Under the pieces are notes generated by a model that saw only the letters and a program-made list of their open reading frames with translations, was not told the origin of the DNA and searched no databases. From positions 126,285-190,284 of the forward strand of contig NKYR01000078.1 in NCBI GenBank assembly GCA_003184365.1: a stretch of 64,000 nucleotides of DNA, read 5' to 3'. Shown piece after piece: positions 21,081-33,023 of the stretch (its first letter is position 1; each line of letters begins with the position of its first letter). This stretch comes from Evernia prunastri. Taxonomy: Eukaryota; Ascomycota; Lecanoromycetes; Lecanorales; Parmeliaceae. A program made the position numbers and the translations under genes.

Positions 21081-23464
21081 ATGGGGAAAATCAAGAAAAA
21101 AGGTAAGCGATTCAAATTCACTTGCTGTCCCATGTTAACAAGATTCGCAGGAACGGCCGGTCAAGCCAAGAATTTCATCACTAGGTGTGCACATGCCTGA
21201 TAGCTTTCGCTTCGAGACAGAAAAGCTGACTGTCCCCAGGACTCAAGCAGTGCGCAAGCTTCAAGTGTCGCTACCGGACTTCCGACGTCTATGCATCTAC
21301 AAGGGTCTGTTACTGAAATCCTCGCATGAAAGGCAGCACTTGACAATTGGGCAGGCATATATCCTCGAGAACCTAGAAGCAAGAAAAAGGCTTCGAAGTC
21401 TTCCACTCCCTCTACCACCTTCTACTACACTAGAGACATAGTGGGTGGTTTCACCCATACCTTCGCGCCGCATACGGAAGGCTGACGAGTGGTGCTCTAG
21501 CAATACCTCCTACATGAGCCGCTCCTCGCCAAATTCAGAGACCATAAAGCGTTGGGGAAAAAGATATCAAGACATCTAGGTCGTGGTGAGGTTGGAGATG
21601 CTGCTCGACTAGAGAAAAAAGGAGCGACGAAGCTTTCGCTTGATCATATCATCAAGGAAAGATACCCGACGGTCAGTTCCCAATTGGATACATGCGGAAT
21701 GTTTGACTATGGTAGGAGGAGTATCGCTGATTGTGCACCTGATATCAGTTTGTCGACGCTCTCCGCGATCTCGACGATGCATTATCCTTGCTATTTCTCT
21801 TCGCCAATTTGCCATCCACATCCACTGTCCCACCAAAGACCATAGCTCTCTGCCAAAGATTATGCCTCGAGTTTGAGCACTATCTAATCACGACAAATTC
21901 GCTGCGCAAATCGTTCCTTTCTATCAAAGGCATCTACTACCAAGCTACAATACAAGGCCAAGACATACTATGGCTGGTGCCATACAAGTTCGTACAACGA
22001 GTGACAGGAGATGTGGATTTCAGAATAATGGGTACATTTGTCGAATTATACATAACCCTGCTTGGCTTTGTCAATTTCCGATTATACACATCTATCGGTC
22101 TTATCTATCCTCCTAGGTTCAATGCGAAGAGCGAAGAAGAAGGTGGCGAGCTGGGTGCAATTACTCTTGAGGGAAGGGACATTGAAGAGCCCAAACAGAT
22201 CGACTCGGCCGAGAGACATCTGAATGGTGAATCCGACGGAGAAGTAGAGCCAAAAGTAATCAACGATGAAGTTCAAAAACAGATTGCTGCAATCAAGGAG
22301 GGTCCAAATTCAGAGCAGGACGTTTCACAAAGTCAAGATCAACACCAGGCTCCAGATCAGGAAACCAACGATGTCATTGACACTTTCGAGACCACTGGAG
22401 ACGACGCGGATGTGCTACCTCAGCCCCAAGCCAGCAGCAATGAAGCGGCGTCCCTGTTTGCACCATTCACGTTTTTCCTGTCTCGAGAGACACCACGACA
22501 GCCACTTGAATTCATTCTTCGGGCCTTCGGTTGCAAGCGAATAGGTTGGGACGCCATCCTTGGTGACGGCGCTTTCACAAACAATGAGGCGGATCCAACA
22601 ATTACCCATCAAATAGTCGACCGTCCGCCAATGGTAAACGCTCCCGAAGAACAGCAAGTCTCCGAGAGTCCTTCAGATCAATCGTCCCCGACGGTCGTAA
22701 GGCCTGGGTACAGAGTACCCGGTCGAACGTTGGTTCAGCCCCAGTGGGTATGGGACTGCATCAACGGGGTAAAGCTTCTGCGACCTGATCTGTATGGGCC
22801 GGGCGCGACCCTACCTCCGCATCTCAGTCCATGGGTCAAGCCAACAAAAGGTGCCTACGACCCGACTACGTCATTAGCGGAGCAGGAACGCGAAGGCGAG
22901 GCAGAGGAAGCCGAAGGTCTTTCCGACGTAGCAGACGAAGAAGCGCAAGTGGAGGGGGAGGAAGATTCAAACGATGCTACGGAATACGGCGCAACGCTCC
23001 CCCCTTCAGCATCAACACCAGCAACAGCCGACCTACAAGACAACCACGGCATGACCATCGCAGGCAGCGACTCCGCCTCCGACCCTGAATCCGCCTCCGA
23101 CGCCGACTCCTTCGCGGGCTTCGACTCCGCCCCGGAATCCGACCCGGAACCGGCCCTGACCCAGCACCAGCGCGAACTCGAAGCCGAAGCCGCCGGCCTC
23201 ACCTTCTCCGAGACGCCGACCAAAGCCAACGGGCAGCCCGTCAAGGGGATACTGAAAGCGAGCGCGGGGGACGAGGCCCGGAAGCGGGCGGCGCGCAAGC
23301 GGAGGGAGGAAGAGGAGGAACTGGAGCGGAGGAAGATGATGATGGGGCGGAAGAAGCGGAAGGTGCTGGACAAGATGCTGTATTCGAACCGGCAGAAGGA
23401 GGGGGAAGCGGAGGCGCTGCGGGCGAAGAGGAGGAAGATTGAGGCTGGGAAGGGGGTGAAGTAA
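21081..23464 (+). CDS. NOP7: Pescadillo homologue, ribosome biogenesis (PeBoW complex)
   Basis: Exons 21081-21102, 21151-21184, 21240-21304, 21355-21440, 21501-21671 and 21749-23464 give 697 aa. The N-terminus MGKIKKKGTAGQAKNFITRTQA and the block FRRLCIYKGIYPREPRSRKKA are diagnostic for Pescadillo. DHIIKERYPTFVDALRDLDDALSLLFLFA continues the N-terminal domain, and SIKGIYYQA...WLVPYKF follows. A BRCT domain lies around residues 330-440 (LFAPFTFFLSRETPRQPLEFILRAFGCKRIGWD...WVWDCIN). The C-terminus is long, acidic and then Lys/Arg-rich (coiled-coil-like EEEEELERRKM), suited to nucleolar retention. It acts with Erb1 and Ytm1 in 27S pre-rRNA processing. It is convergent with the canonical FPGS, 147 bp apart. 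Confidence 0.95.
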
Positions 23465-23611
23465 GGTTGGAAGAATGAATGACTTGACTCCGTTGAGTGA
23501 GGTAGATCATGCGATCGATAGCGTGAGCTGGACTAGATATCCACGATAAAAGGAAATGAGAAGCCGTTGCAAGTTGAGTGCAAATTGCTGCGATGCTACA
23601 ATACTCGCAAC

Positions 23612-25262
23612 CTAGCCCTTCCCCGTCTCCAAAACCTCCAAGAACCCCCCAACCAGATGCACGCTCCCCGTCACCAGCACCATGACCTCCTCCCCGCCAT
23701 CCCGCCTCTCCTCCGCCGCAACATCCCTGCACCACCCCACCGCCTCCTCGATACTCCCCACCACCTCCACCGCAGCCGCGGGATCGACCCCGCTCCACGT
23801 GTCCGCCAGACCCCTCTGCACCTCCAGCCTCTCGATGACGGCGGAGCTGGTGTTCATGCTCATGAGGTCGGGCCGGAACCCTTCGTCTTTGAACGTGGTG
23901 TTGGTGCAGAACACGGCGTGCGTGAAGGGCCGCTCGTCGCCGAGGGCGGACGCCAGCGTGGCGTGGAGGGCGACGGCGAGGGCGTTGGCGTCGCGGGTCT
24001 GCTGGTTGAAGAGGAGGATGCGCGCGCGGCGCCGGGAGCGGGACTGGGACTGGGGCGGAGGAGGAGGAGGGGGGATCTGGGACGCGAACCACAGGCCCGC
24101 GAGCTCGATGCTCTCGAGCGTGTGGCCGCCGTCGATGTGCCACGCGATGTTTTCCTCGCGGCGGGTTTCGCAGCGGCCGGGCCAGCGCACTTGTTCGAGG
24201 CCGGTGACGAATTCGGGCGGGAGCCCGTCGTGGCGTTGGCGGTCTGGCGGGCCGATGGCCGCGAGGTGGGCTTCCGCGATGGCGACGGCGAGGCTGGCGT
24301 TGGTTTTCTGGAAGTCGGCGGCCAGGCCGAGCTTGACGGTTTGGAGCGCGGGGTCTCGGTCGATGATGTGGAGATTGGTGGGGACCGCGTCCGCGCGCTT
24401 GCGGAGGACGTCGATGGCGGCGGGAGGTTGAGGGGCTGTATAGCACGGAGCGCTCGCTTTCATGATTCCACCTTTATGCCAGGCGATTTCTTCTATGGTG
24501 TTCCCCAGCAGAGCCGTGTGATCGATCCCCAAACTCGTAATGCCGGTGACGGTAGGCCTGACAAGGATGTTCGTGCTGTCGTATTCTCCGCCAATGCCGC
24601 ATTCAATTATTGCAGTATCGACGCCCTCGCTCATGTAGGTATGGTATGCCATCAGCGTCAGGAACCTGAAGTACGCCGGCTTCGCCATTGTATCTGGCGG
24701 CTCCCCTTTCGCCCTCGCTGCATCCTCTAACCTGTCCCATGTCTCGAAAAAGTATTTGGCGAACACTTCTTCCGACAGAGGCTGATTGTTGATCTGGATA
24801 CGCTCGCGAACAAATCGGAGGTGAGGTGAGGTGTAGAGACCGATCTTATGGAGCAGCGGTGTTCCCGACTTCGGGGTAGAGGGGAACCTGTATTGGCCCA
24901 AGACAGAGGAGATGAAAGCACTGGTCGAGCCCTTGCCCTTGGTACCGGCAATGTGTATAGCGTTCAGCCGGTCGAAATCGGAAGGCTGTCGTTCGTCTCA
25001 GCTTGGCTGCGTCTTCTTTCGTGGACCTTGTTCGTTGTAGCAGTGGACGCTCACACCTCGTAGCCGACCCTGCGGCACCATTCTACCATCTCAGGTATGG
25101 CGTTCTTGTTCATGCCCATGCCGGCTTTTCTGATGGCATCGAAAACAACGAAGTTGCTCTGCAACGTATTGAGCGCAGCAATGGCGTCCTGTGAAGTTTG
25201 GTCAATGGCTGTAGAGAATGAAGGACGAGCTGTATCGGGCTTACTGCGTAAGTGCGGGCCAT
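23612..25262 (-). CDS. MET7: Folylpolyglutamate synthase, canonical
   Basis: Exons 25245-25262, 25057-25188 and 23612-24985 give 507 aa. It starts MARTYADAIAALNTLQSNF, then GMGMNKNAIPEMVEWCRRVGYEPSDFDRLN. The P-loop HIAGTKGKGSTSAFIS, IGLYTSPHLRFVRERIQIN, ECGIGGEYDSTNIL, GIDHTALLGNTIEEIAWHKGGIMK, WHIDGGHTLESIE and LVTGSVHLVGGFLEVLE follow in family order. It adds gamma-linked glutamates to folate in cytosol and mitochondria and is needed for methionine synthesis in yeast. The C-terminal half is rich in GC third positions. It has a polyproline/Arg insert (IPPPPPPPQSQSRSRR) before the ILLFNQQTRD strand. Confidence 0.95.
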
Positions 25263-25309
25263 CGCTGCGGGTGGGGTGGAGGAGGAGGTTGTTTGGCAGA
25301 GACAGGCGC

Positions 25310-25341
<32 letters not shown>

Positions 25342-26555
25342 GTCAGTTCCTTGGTGGGACGACTATGCAAGATTACATAATCTATCTTTCGGTCAATCCA
25401 GCCAATCATATCGCCTCACCAATGATAAGTGAGGCTATACAATTCAGTGCAGATCCACTTGCTGTCTTGTTGATGGCATCATTATGGAAGGGTCCTACTG
25501 AGACAGAGGAAGATACCGCGGATACCTAGACACCATTTGGAAATGGGCAAGTTGCTGAGTAAGCTATCAATATCCGTGGACTGGAGAGGGTTACTACAAT
25601 GTAGTAAGTTGACTCTAGGTATCTCCAGACAGGTTCCACTTAAGCCGCCGTATCAAACAATGTCTCATCTCATCTGCATTGTTACTGAGGTGCAATTCCG
25701 AAGCTTGCCACAAGAGTCTTGACCCTAATTCAGCATGTAATGCTGCGTTGTATTTGCCTCGTCACTCTGAAAAAATCCGGTAGTAGATACTTGTTGCTCG
25801 AATCGAAAGCTCTTTCAACTTTGAATATGACTACAGGAGAAATCATATCACACAGAGTGACCGTGACTACATGGTGGATGAAATACAATCCTGAAGCCTA
25901 ATACCCAGCGTTCACTCAAACATCATCCCCTGTGCCAACGAGCTCGACATGCTTCAGTGTGTGCGCGCTTTGACCAAGGGAAGGAAATGGCGACGAAGAT
26001 CTAGGTTATGTATGTACTCGTACCAGTGCCACAGAGTTTATTTCGTAAGTTACTTATTGACCACTGTATAGTACAGTACAGTACAAGAGGGTCGAATAGC
26101 CGACGAGGCGAAGTTAAAGTAAAGTACTCCGTACGAAGAGGCTAAAACGAAGCCAGGCACCGAGCCGTAGATCTTCTCGTACTCTATAAAGTAATCTAAG
26201 TTATAACTTATGTATGTTGTTTCTGAAGTCAATCTCAAGTGTCCAACAACCTCTTCATCCATAAGGCCGTTTCATCATTCTGCTATGCCTGTTGTAACTT
26301 GTGACATGCGAGTATATTTATATTTAGGCATCTTCTCGTATAGCTTATATTCTTTGAACAGACTGTAATCGGCCCGTGGCCACGAGTATCCTCACAGGCC
26401 AATCTCCCCCTTATATTTAGATAAAGCGAACATGCTCAAAATGACGTTTCATTTCGATATATCAAATTTTCTCCTTGTGGACTGCAAGTCTTACGTCCAC
26501 TGCAGTCATTCTCTCTTTTAGCCATTCTTTTCAATTCTACATCATAGCCACCGTC
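25263..26555. other. Intergenic region with a GATT microsatellite
   Basis: About 1.3 kb without a supported gene, AT-rich towards 26000-26480. It contains the GATT repeat listed separately and, near 26062-26085, a GTA-CAGTACAGTACAGTAC short tandem tract. Confidence 0.45.
25311..25339. repeat. (GATT)n microsatellite
   Basis: About seven perfect GATT units lie just upstream of the FPGS start, in the 5' flank. Confidence 0.95.
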
Positions 26556-28052
26556 ATGCTTTTCCTTGCATACTGCCTGTTTTTCACCTGCTTCTTTCCT
26601 CTATCTTTAGCAGACTCTTTGGGTGGGCAAGGGTCATTCTGGTGCAGTCCTGCTACGTGAGTCTCTCCTCGTCAATATTAATGCCATACCATTACAACAA
26701 CAGTCAATTGATCTGTCACAATTCTCACAGTACGAACCTTAATCTCTGCCCGTCTGTCTTTTGTGAATGCGCTTCACTCTCGACTGTCACCGTACATCCA
26801 CTCCAGCCTGCCCCAGGGACAACCAACGGGTCCCTGCTTGTACTAGGTACCGCCACGAGCACATTAACCATGAGCGGTTCATACGCGACCTCAGCAGGTG
26901 CATGCACTTTTGCGGCATCTCAGGCCTCCTCAGTAACGCCGAGCACGTGTGTTGCGACTTCAGCAACATCGAAGACTTCTGCAGCTTCAACAACGCCATC
27001 TACGACGCCATCTACGACGCCACCACCCTCATCGTCGGTGCAGCAAATGACGTGTTCGGTAGCGTATGGCAATCTTGTCGTTGCTCAAGATAACTTGGTG
27101 TATTCGCTGACTTAGCCAACGTACAGATTCAGCAGCATCTGTTCTTGCAATGGCGAACCCGTGGCAAGCGTTCTCCCAGGAGGAAATTGTGGACCTGCAA
27201 GTCTCGGGGTTACTGCTCCTGCAAACTGCGTTACACTGTATGCCTCTCTCCCAACCAAGCCTCCTAATCATTTTTAGGAATTTCATTCTAACACCCCATA
27301 GTCCAATGTCGGCTTATCAAAAAGAAAACGTCATGGCAGGCTGTGTGTGTCTCAATCACTGGGGTTCCGCGCAAAGCTCGGACCTCGCGCCCCTAGTTCG
27401 CGTCCTGCAGCCCCGGCAGACTTGTAGGCCTCCTGGTTACGAAGACTTCCCCTCCTGCCGTGTACAGAGCTTCGAGAACGACATGATAGACTGCGACTGT
27501 ACTGCGTGGCTGAAGGACAATTCTTTCGCGCCGTATCAGGACAACAATCCCTGCCTCGACTACCCAATCCCAACCACCATCCCGCGACGTGCTCCTATAC
27601 GTAAGTTGGCCGACGTTCTAGCCGTAATGACGGACAATTGATCCAGCTAATGCCTGTTTACTTTCCAGGAATCCACTGAAGCCACGATATGTGGGCGGAC
27701 CAGTCCCTAATCGACCCGGCCATTGCGCTTGCTCCGGTTCCGGTATCACAAGCCAAATCACTCCAGCGCTTCCTTGCCCATCCAGCACGACCTTTCCCTA
27801 CACATCCTACCCAGATGTCGCGACACTGACAGGATCATGCGTTACCACCTCGTCAGTTCCTCTCCCTTCACAGTCCGAATGCTGCTCTTGAAAGAACGGT
27901 AGCAAGCTAACGGAAAGTAATTCCCTTCGAATAGTTCCCAGTGTACATGTACTGCCTCGTCAAGTGCTTCGCCAAGTGACGTCACTTATTCGACCACTTA
28001 TTCGTCGTGTACTCGCACGGGCCCCTGGACACTGCTAATGTCGATAAACTAG
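26556..28052 (+). CDS. Secreted protein with repeated CxC motifs, function unknown
   Basis: Six exons are proposed: 26556-26656, 26731-27063, 27127-27237, 27302-27600, 27704-27851 and 27935-28052, giving 369 aa. It opens with a hydrophobic signal sequence (MLFLAYCLFFTCFFPLSLAD). Cys pairs of CxC form recur, each in its own segment: CEC, CSC, CVC, CDC, CAC and CTC. A Ser/Thr/Pro-rich linker (STTPSTTPSTTPPPSSS) separates the first two. Branch-site consensus (GCTGAC, TCTAAC, GCTAAC) supports introns 2, 3 and 5. The last exon is the least certain: without it the frame ends SECCS after 27851. No known domain is recognised. Likely a glycosylated cell-surface or extracellular protein. It has no neighbour within 1 kb. 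Confidence 0.6.
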
Positions 28053-28917
28053 TAATGACACAGGCTGGATCGAGCTCCCTGGCATCTTGTTTCTCTCCGC
28101 CCATCCAACCAAGGTGCTGCATGATGATCTTCCTTAGATCCGATCTTTCACGTACAGGTATAAAGATAAAATACATGGAAACCATCAGACCGCAAATGAA
28201 GAAAAAGGAAACCATGTCTCGAGTGCTTGCCAAAGACCATCCTCCCTCCCTATCCATATCCTGGGCTGAAAGGAATGATAGATCATAGACACCTTTTTAA
28301 GTATACACACTGCAACTAAATAGATACAACATTTCTCACCAAAATTGAAAATTGATCGCCCGGAAATTCCAACGCACAAAGTGCAATGATTATCACCTCA
28401 TGTCACTTACATACACCATTCTACAGGGAACAGCGGATCATATCACAGACGCTTTTCCCACATCTTAAGATGTTCCGCTTCGCAACTTTTTCTACTCAAG
28501 GATTGAGAATGTCAGTCCTGTTATCGTGAGAGGGAAAAGGATTCAGCGAGATTCCCTGATGGAACAATAAACCTCGCGAGTACGTGATACTAGAGACACG
28601 GGGTTGTGGGTGAAAGGGTATCTGTGAGCAAGTAGGTCTTTTGCTACGAGAGGCGGGAAGTGGTGTCAGGTCGTTTACAGAATATTGTTTTCGTGGCAGG
28701 TTGACGACATGAAGATTTGATGACGGTTCAACGACCACAAGGCGTGGTAGCTCTGTGTCTGTATCGCCAATTTCCCGCATTGGAGGATAGAATCGACACG
28801 CAATGCTCCGGTAAGGCAACACGCAAACGCTGACACCATATTTTCCTCGTAGATAGCCCATGAGGGAGCGTGGGAGCCTATAAACACCATAAGTCTACTC
28901 CGCGCCTGACAAATATC
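28053..28917. other. Intergenic, left flank of transposable element
   Basis: No gene is seen. Two minus-strand open frames near 28500-28890 overlap in different frames and have no supporting features. Confidence 0.4.
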
Positions 28918-29792
28918 TGTTGCATGCTATTCATGGGATAATTTTACCCATGGATAGAATATCTCACCCATGGATAATACGCCTATCCATGGATGATTAT
29001 GTTATTCATGATAGTGTATCATACATCTCATGGGCAAAATTCCACCACTACCACATATCTTCCATGGATAAGTCGTATTATTCATAGATACTACTTAGTC
29101 TACTACTTCTTCTGCCCCTTCTTATCATCATTCATTAGGTATACTATCGTCAATTATATTATTACTCTTACTGGCAGCTCATCTTTCAGTGAAGTTCCGT
29201 CGCTATCGCTTAGTCTCCCGCTTATTCTAATCTTATACTCTATAACCGCGTTGAATTCTTATAGCAATTGTTGAAATATTTGAATAGTCTAAAATATTAT
29301 CTTAATTCGTTTCACCATGACAGACAACAAAGCATTTGACGTCTATCTTGACATATACACATCGTCGTGTAGAATATCATATCTTTTGATCTCTACAGTC
29401 ACAGTGAACAGATATCTTCTCTACGATACTCTTCTTAGAAAGAGTCGAAGTATCTCGATCTCAATCACAAAATCGATTCGAAGAAGGCATTCAATATAGC
29501 TTCAAATGTGACTGTCTAGATGGCTGTAGAAAAAGTGTGTATAGCTTCAAATGATGGCTGCATGGCTGCATGGCTGCGTAGAGGCTTTGATGATTGCATT
29601 GATGATCGATGGCTGCATTGTGGAGGCCCAAGCACAATATCCATGGATGAGATATATCGTCCATGGATGCCATGTGGTAGTGGTGGAATTTTTGCCCATG
29701 AGATGTATGATACACTACCATGAATAACATAATCATCCATGGATAATCGTATTATCCCATGGGTAACGATAACCCACCAATGGCATGCAACA
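28918..29792. mobile_element. Non-autonomous DNA transposon (MITE-like), long inverted repeats, TATC duplication
   Basis: The ends are TGTTGCATGC (28918) and its complement GCATGCAACA (29792), flanked on both sides by TATC (28914-28917 and 29793-29796), a likely 4-bp target duplication. Long inverted repeats of about 150 bp follow. For example, the arm around 28982-29050 is nearly the exact complement of 29672-29738. Both arms carry subterminal copies of CCATGGAT (seven seen). The interior is AT-rich and has no transposase-like frame. Superfamily is not assigned. Length is 875 bp. Confidence 0.8.
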
Positions 29793-31033
29793 TATCCGGT
29801 GGCCAGTTACGCCGCTAATGCGAGAAAAACGGAACCGGAGCTACTAACCGGGAAACATTCCAAGGGCTGGACTCCAGAGGAGAAGCCTAAAAAACTATCC
29901 TTCTGCGAGGGTGTGATCTACTCAAGGGGTGTTTTGTTTTTGGGTTGTCATCTGGAACCCAGAAACAGAGATGGAATTAGATGCCGATCCGAAACACGAT
30001 ATTTGACGCATTGTCGGGGCAATCCTCTAGAGTAGGCAGGGCATCGAACCTCCCCATCCGTTTATAACCTACGTAGGCAAGGGTACCTAGGTAAGAGATG
30101 CCCAGCTGCGATCGATATTCACGGATGAGCGATTTGATCCCTTTTTCATGCTTGTTTCAATAAGCAGGGGTGAGAGAGTCACAGAGGGGAGAAAGATAAA
30201 ATGGACGAGTCGCATCGAATCAGCATCTGCATCGGGGGAACGGCTGCCTCCTTCTTCCTTCTCCCTTCTCCCTTCTTTTCCGTGGGTGTTCAAAAGGCGC
30301 GCGCGCAGCCCACCTGAGATCATGTGAATGTTTCGTGATTGATTAATTGATTAATGAATTAATGAGTTAAATCATATTATATGTATCTAACTTGGACATG
30401 GACAAACCGTGGATCTCCGGAAATCGATGCTCCCCCCGTGCCGATGCGTCTCAGAGCCCGATTGGCCAAGAAGTAAGAACTTTCCCCTCCCGTCTCAAAG
30501 GAGAATGCATCTTGCATCTTGCATCTGCAGCTTGACCGGGCTGTAGGGTAGGGGGAGGGGGGGTTCATGCAGTCCTGTCACCCTGTCACACAAGGCGGGT
30601 AGTCGTAGTTTCCGCTCAGCCTCTCCCCCCCGGCACAGGGAGCATCAACAATTTACGAAGGTGGCTCTAGGGTGTTTCCAGGCACACCTTACGATGGGCC
30701 TCTTTACCCACTGAAATGCGGGCGGTAGAGCATTCTAGGGAGACGGGAGGGGGCTGGCCGTAAGGCCGGTGGGCTTTGAGACTTGTCTTCGCCATCGACC
30801 CTATCAATTTGCTTGTGGTTTTCTGGAACGGTAGCAGTACGGTGTCCACAATCGATCAAAAAAGCAAATCATTCCCAGCGCTCTGAGCCGTGTACACATT
30901 ATTGACCGGGTCGATGTGATCATCAATCCCGTCGGGGTCATTGTCATCATCCGGGATATTCGGCCTTGGGAATCCAGGTTAGCTCCTTCGGTTCATGGCA
31001 TGTGGGAGTCGTTCGGTCACTTGCCCTGATGAA
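29793..31033. other. Intergenic, right flank of transposable element to amidoligase A
   Basis: No gene is supported. A purine/pyrimidine-skewed stretch (30220-30300) and an ATTAATTGATTAATGAATTAATGAG tract near 30340 are the only structures noticed. Confidence 0.4.
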
Positions 31034-32107
31034 TCATTCATGGTATTGGTATCTCGCGGGCAGGTATTGCATGCTTTCCTGTGCAGCTGCGGCGCGAAGC
31101 CTGTCCCAAAACTTGTGCAGGTCGGTCCGCCCGTACGATTTCTTGAGAGGCAGTGGGAACTACGGATGGAATGTTAGATGGACCGTCCCACGTCTCGATG
31201 CTCACCGGTATACTTCTTTGATCGCCAGGATCACGAATGCTACAGCGAACGCGATCCATCGTTTGGTCCTCACAGGGCCCCTGAGGCAGCGCCCGCCTCG
31301 GAACTCGACGCTTCCTGTGGCCGACTTCCCGGAATTGGGCTTCGGGGTCACGTTGTGGAAATTCCACAGCGTTCTGCGGTCTTCCTTGTCCCACCCCTGT
31401 ATAATCCTCACGAGACTGGCTTCGTCAGACACACTGTTGATCAGATCCGCACTTTTACTCATGTCTTTGTCCCATAGCTCCCGGGAATGCGCTCGGTTCC
31501 GTCGGCAGTAGTCGCTGTCCCTGCGACAGCGATGTAGGATCTGCTGGACCTCATCGTCATACCAGACGACGGCAAAAGCAATGGCTTTGAGCTCCTTGAG
31601 AGTGAACCAACCGCGGTTCGGGGACACATGAACGTGGCTGCCGCATCTCGATGACCTCCGAGGCGCGTGGAAGACGGCTCTCATTGCGCTCCAGAAAGCG
31701 TCAATCTCATCCTCCCATTTCGTATTGGTCTGAAGCCTTGGAGAAACAGCCTCGAGAGGGACTAGCGAGGAGCGGTCAATGATTACGGACAGGGCGTAAG
31801 GGGAAACGGAGTTCTACCCACCGCCAGGATGCCTAGGCCATTGGGGGTAGACGAGCGACCCGTCCCACGTAATCCACCATTGAAGGTGGCGGTCTATCTG
31901 TTTGCGATACGCCGTAATATCCGGCTCCGCAGCTGCCTTGAGATGTTTCCCACCCGCTCCGCGTCTGTTCCTCATCGCCGCAGCGAGCTTGCCGTACCAG
32001 AGGCGCAGTTGGGCAGCATTCTGTATCAGTTCTCGGACGGGCTGTCCTTTGTTGTGTGGCTCAACGATAGCTTCAATTTCAACACCAAAATGATAGAATG
32101 AAGGCAT
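31034..32107 (-). CDS. Amidoligase_2 family protein A (putative amide-forming ligase)
   Basis: Exons 31822-32107, 31214-31761 and 31034-31159 give 319 aa. The N-terminus has the family's FGVEIEA motif (about residue 8). The middle has SRCGSHVHVSP and LKAIAFAVVWYDDEV, followed by DYCRRN. The later WNFHN and VEFRGG blocks lead to a hydrophobic C-terminal helix (RWIAFAVAFVILAIKE). These are hallmarks of amidoligase_2 (glutamine-synthetase/GCS-like fold), whose members are predicted to form amide bonds using ATP. The hydrophobic helix is part of the domain and should not be read as a membrane anchor. The 60-nt and 54-nt introns keep frame and have CTAAC/TTGAC branch sites. It starts 916 bp from the divergent GGCT-like gene, suggesting co-regulation. 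Its substrate is unknown. Confidence 0.78.
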
Positions 32108-33023
32108 ACCTGCAGCTGCGAAAGTGTGTAATGCAATGCCCTGCTTATCGAAATTGCAGTTATTGAGTCAAAGAAAGAACAGAATGATGTGATCGCTGTC
32201 ATAGAACGATAAGCCGAGAGGTTTAGAGGGAAAAAGGAGAGATGATGTTTTTATATAAATCTGAGGCCACCTTCGGATGCCAGACCCGTTCCACCTTGCA
32301 CCCATGCCTGATCTCCAAACAGGCTGCAAACTGCACGCGTTGGCCTGGCTCGGTGCTTTTCCAAAAAGGTTGTTGTGCATTGTCGAGACTGCAGGCTGCC
32401 AGGGCTAGCAGGGGGTGAAGCCGGGCTAGCAGGGCTCTGAAGGCTGCGAATCCAGAAAGTCGGTAAGTCTGCATAAGACCTTCGATACCTAGGTGCAGGA
32501 CCATGGAACCCGCGCTAAGGGCCGCTTCAAGTGCTATTGGTGGGTTTTAAGCGATAGCCTCAAGAAGAAGGCTAGGCTTTTCGGCAACGGGAAGTAGGAG
32601 GGAGGTACGACACTCGGAGTTCATGTAGGTAGGTAGCCATGCATAGTTTGGCTCACTAAGGCAGAGTAGTGTCACGGAATCAATCAATCAATCAATCAAT
32701 CAATCAGTCAATCAGTCAATCAGTCAATCAGTCAATCAGTCAATCAGTCAATCAATACCTTGCATTTCAACATACGTAGCTTACCTACCAAATTGGAAAC
32801 ATAAGTAAGTTGTACCTTATGTGCTTATGCACTACTTACACTTATATCACATGCAGGGTGCAAAACAATCCTACTCACAATCGCATGCCTGCCTAGATTA
32901 CCTCCCGCGCCCACTGCATCACTAGCGCCTGCCACTACGAACCCCCCACTTGCTAGACATCGATCGACCAAAGATCTCCGCCTCCCCTATCAACAGTCGA
33001 CACCCCGTCTCCTTGTCCAAAAA
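32108..33023. promoter_or_regulatory. Shared divergent upstream region of amidoligase A and GGCT-like A
   Basis: About 916 bp lie between the two divergent starts. It contains the tetranucleotide repeat at 32677-32756 and a repeated GGGCTAGCAGG phrase near 32400-32430. No promoter element is recognised; the regulatory role is inferred from layout only. Confidence 0.4.
32677..32756. repeat. (AATC/AGTC)n microsatellite
   Basis: About 20 four-base units begin as pure AATC and then alternate AATC with AGTC. They lie between the divergent amidoligase and GGCT genes. Confidence 0.95.

Noticed and set aside
23241..24446. Long minus-strand Arg/Pro-rich frame over NOP7 and FPGS
   Set aside because: Shadow of two well-supported genes in GC-rich sequence.
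30000..30060. Possible tRNA on the minus strand (a B-box-like GGTTCGATGCC)
   Set aside because: The stem around it does not pair and no A box is present at the right distance.
31214..31290. Hydrophobic C-terminal helix of the amidoligase read as a membrane anchor
   Set aside because: The same helix closes the domain in both paralogues and in the family pattern, so it is part of the fold.
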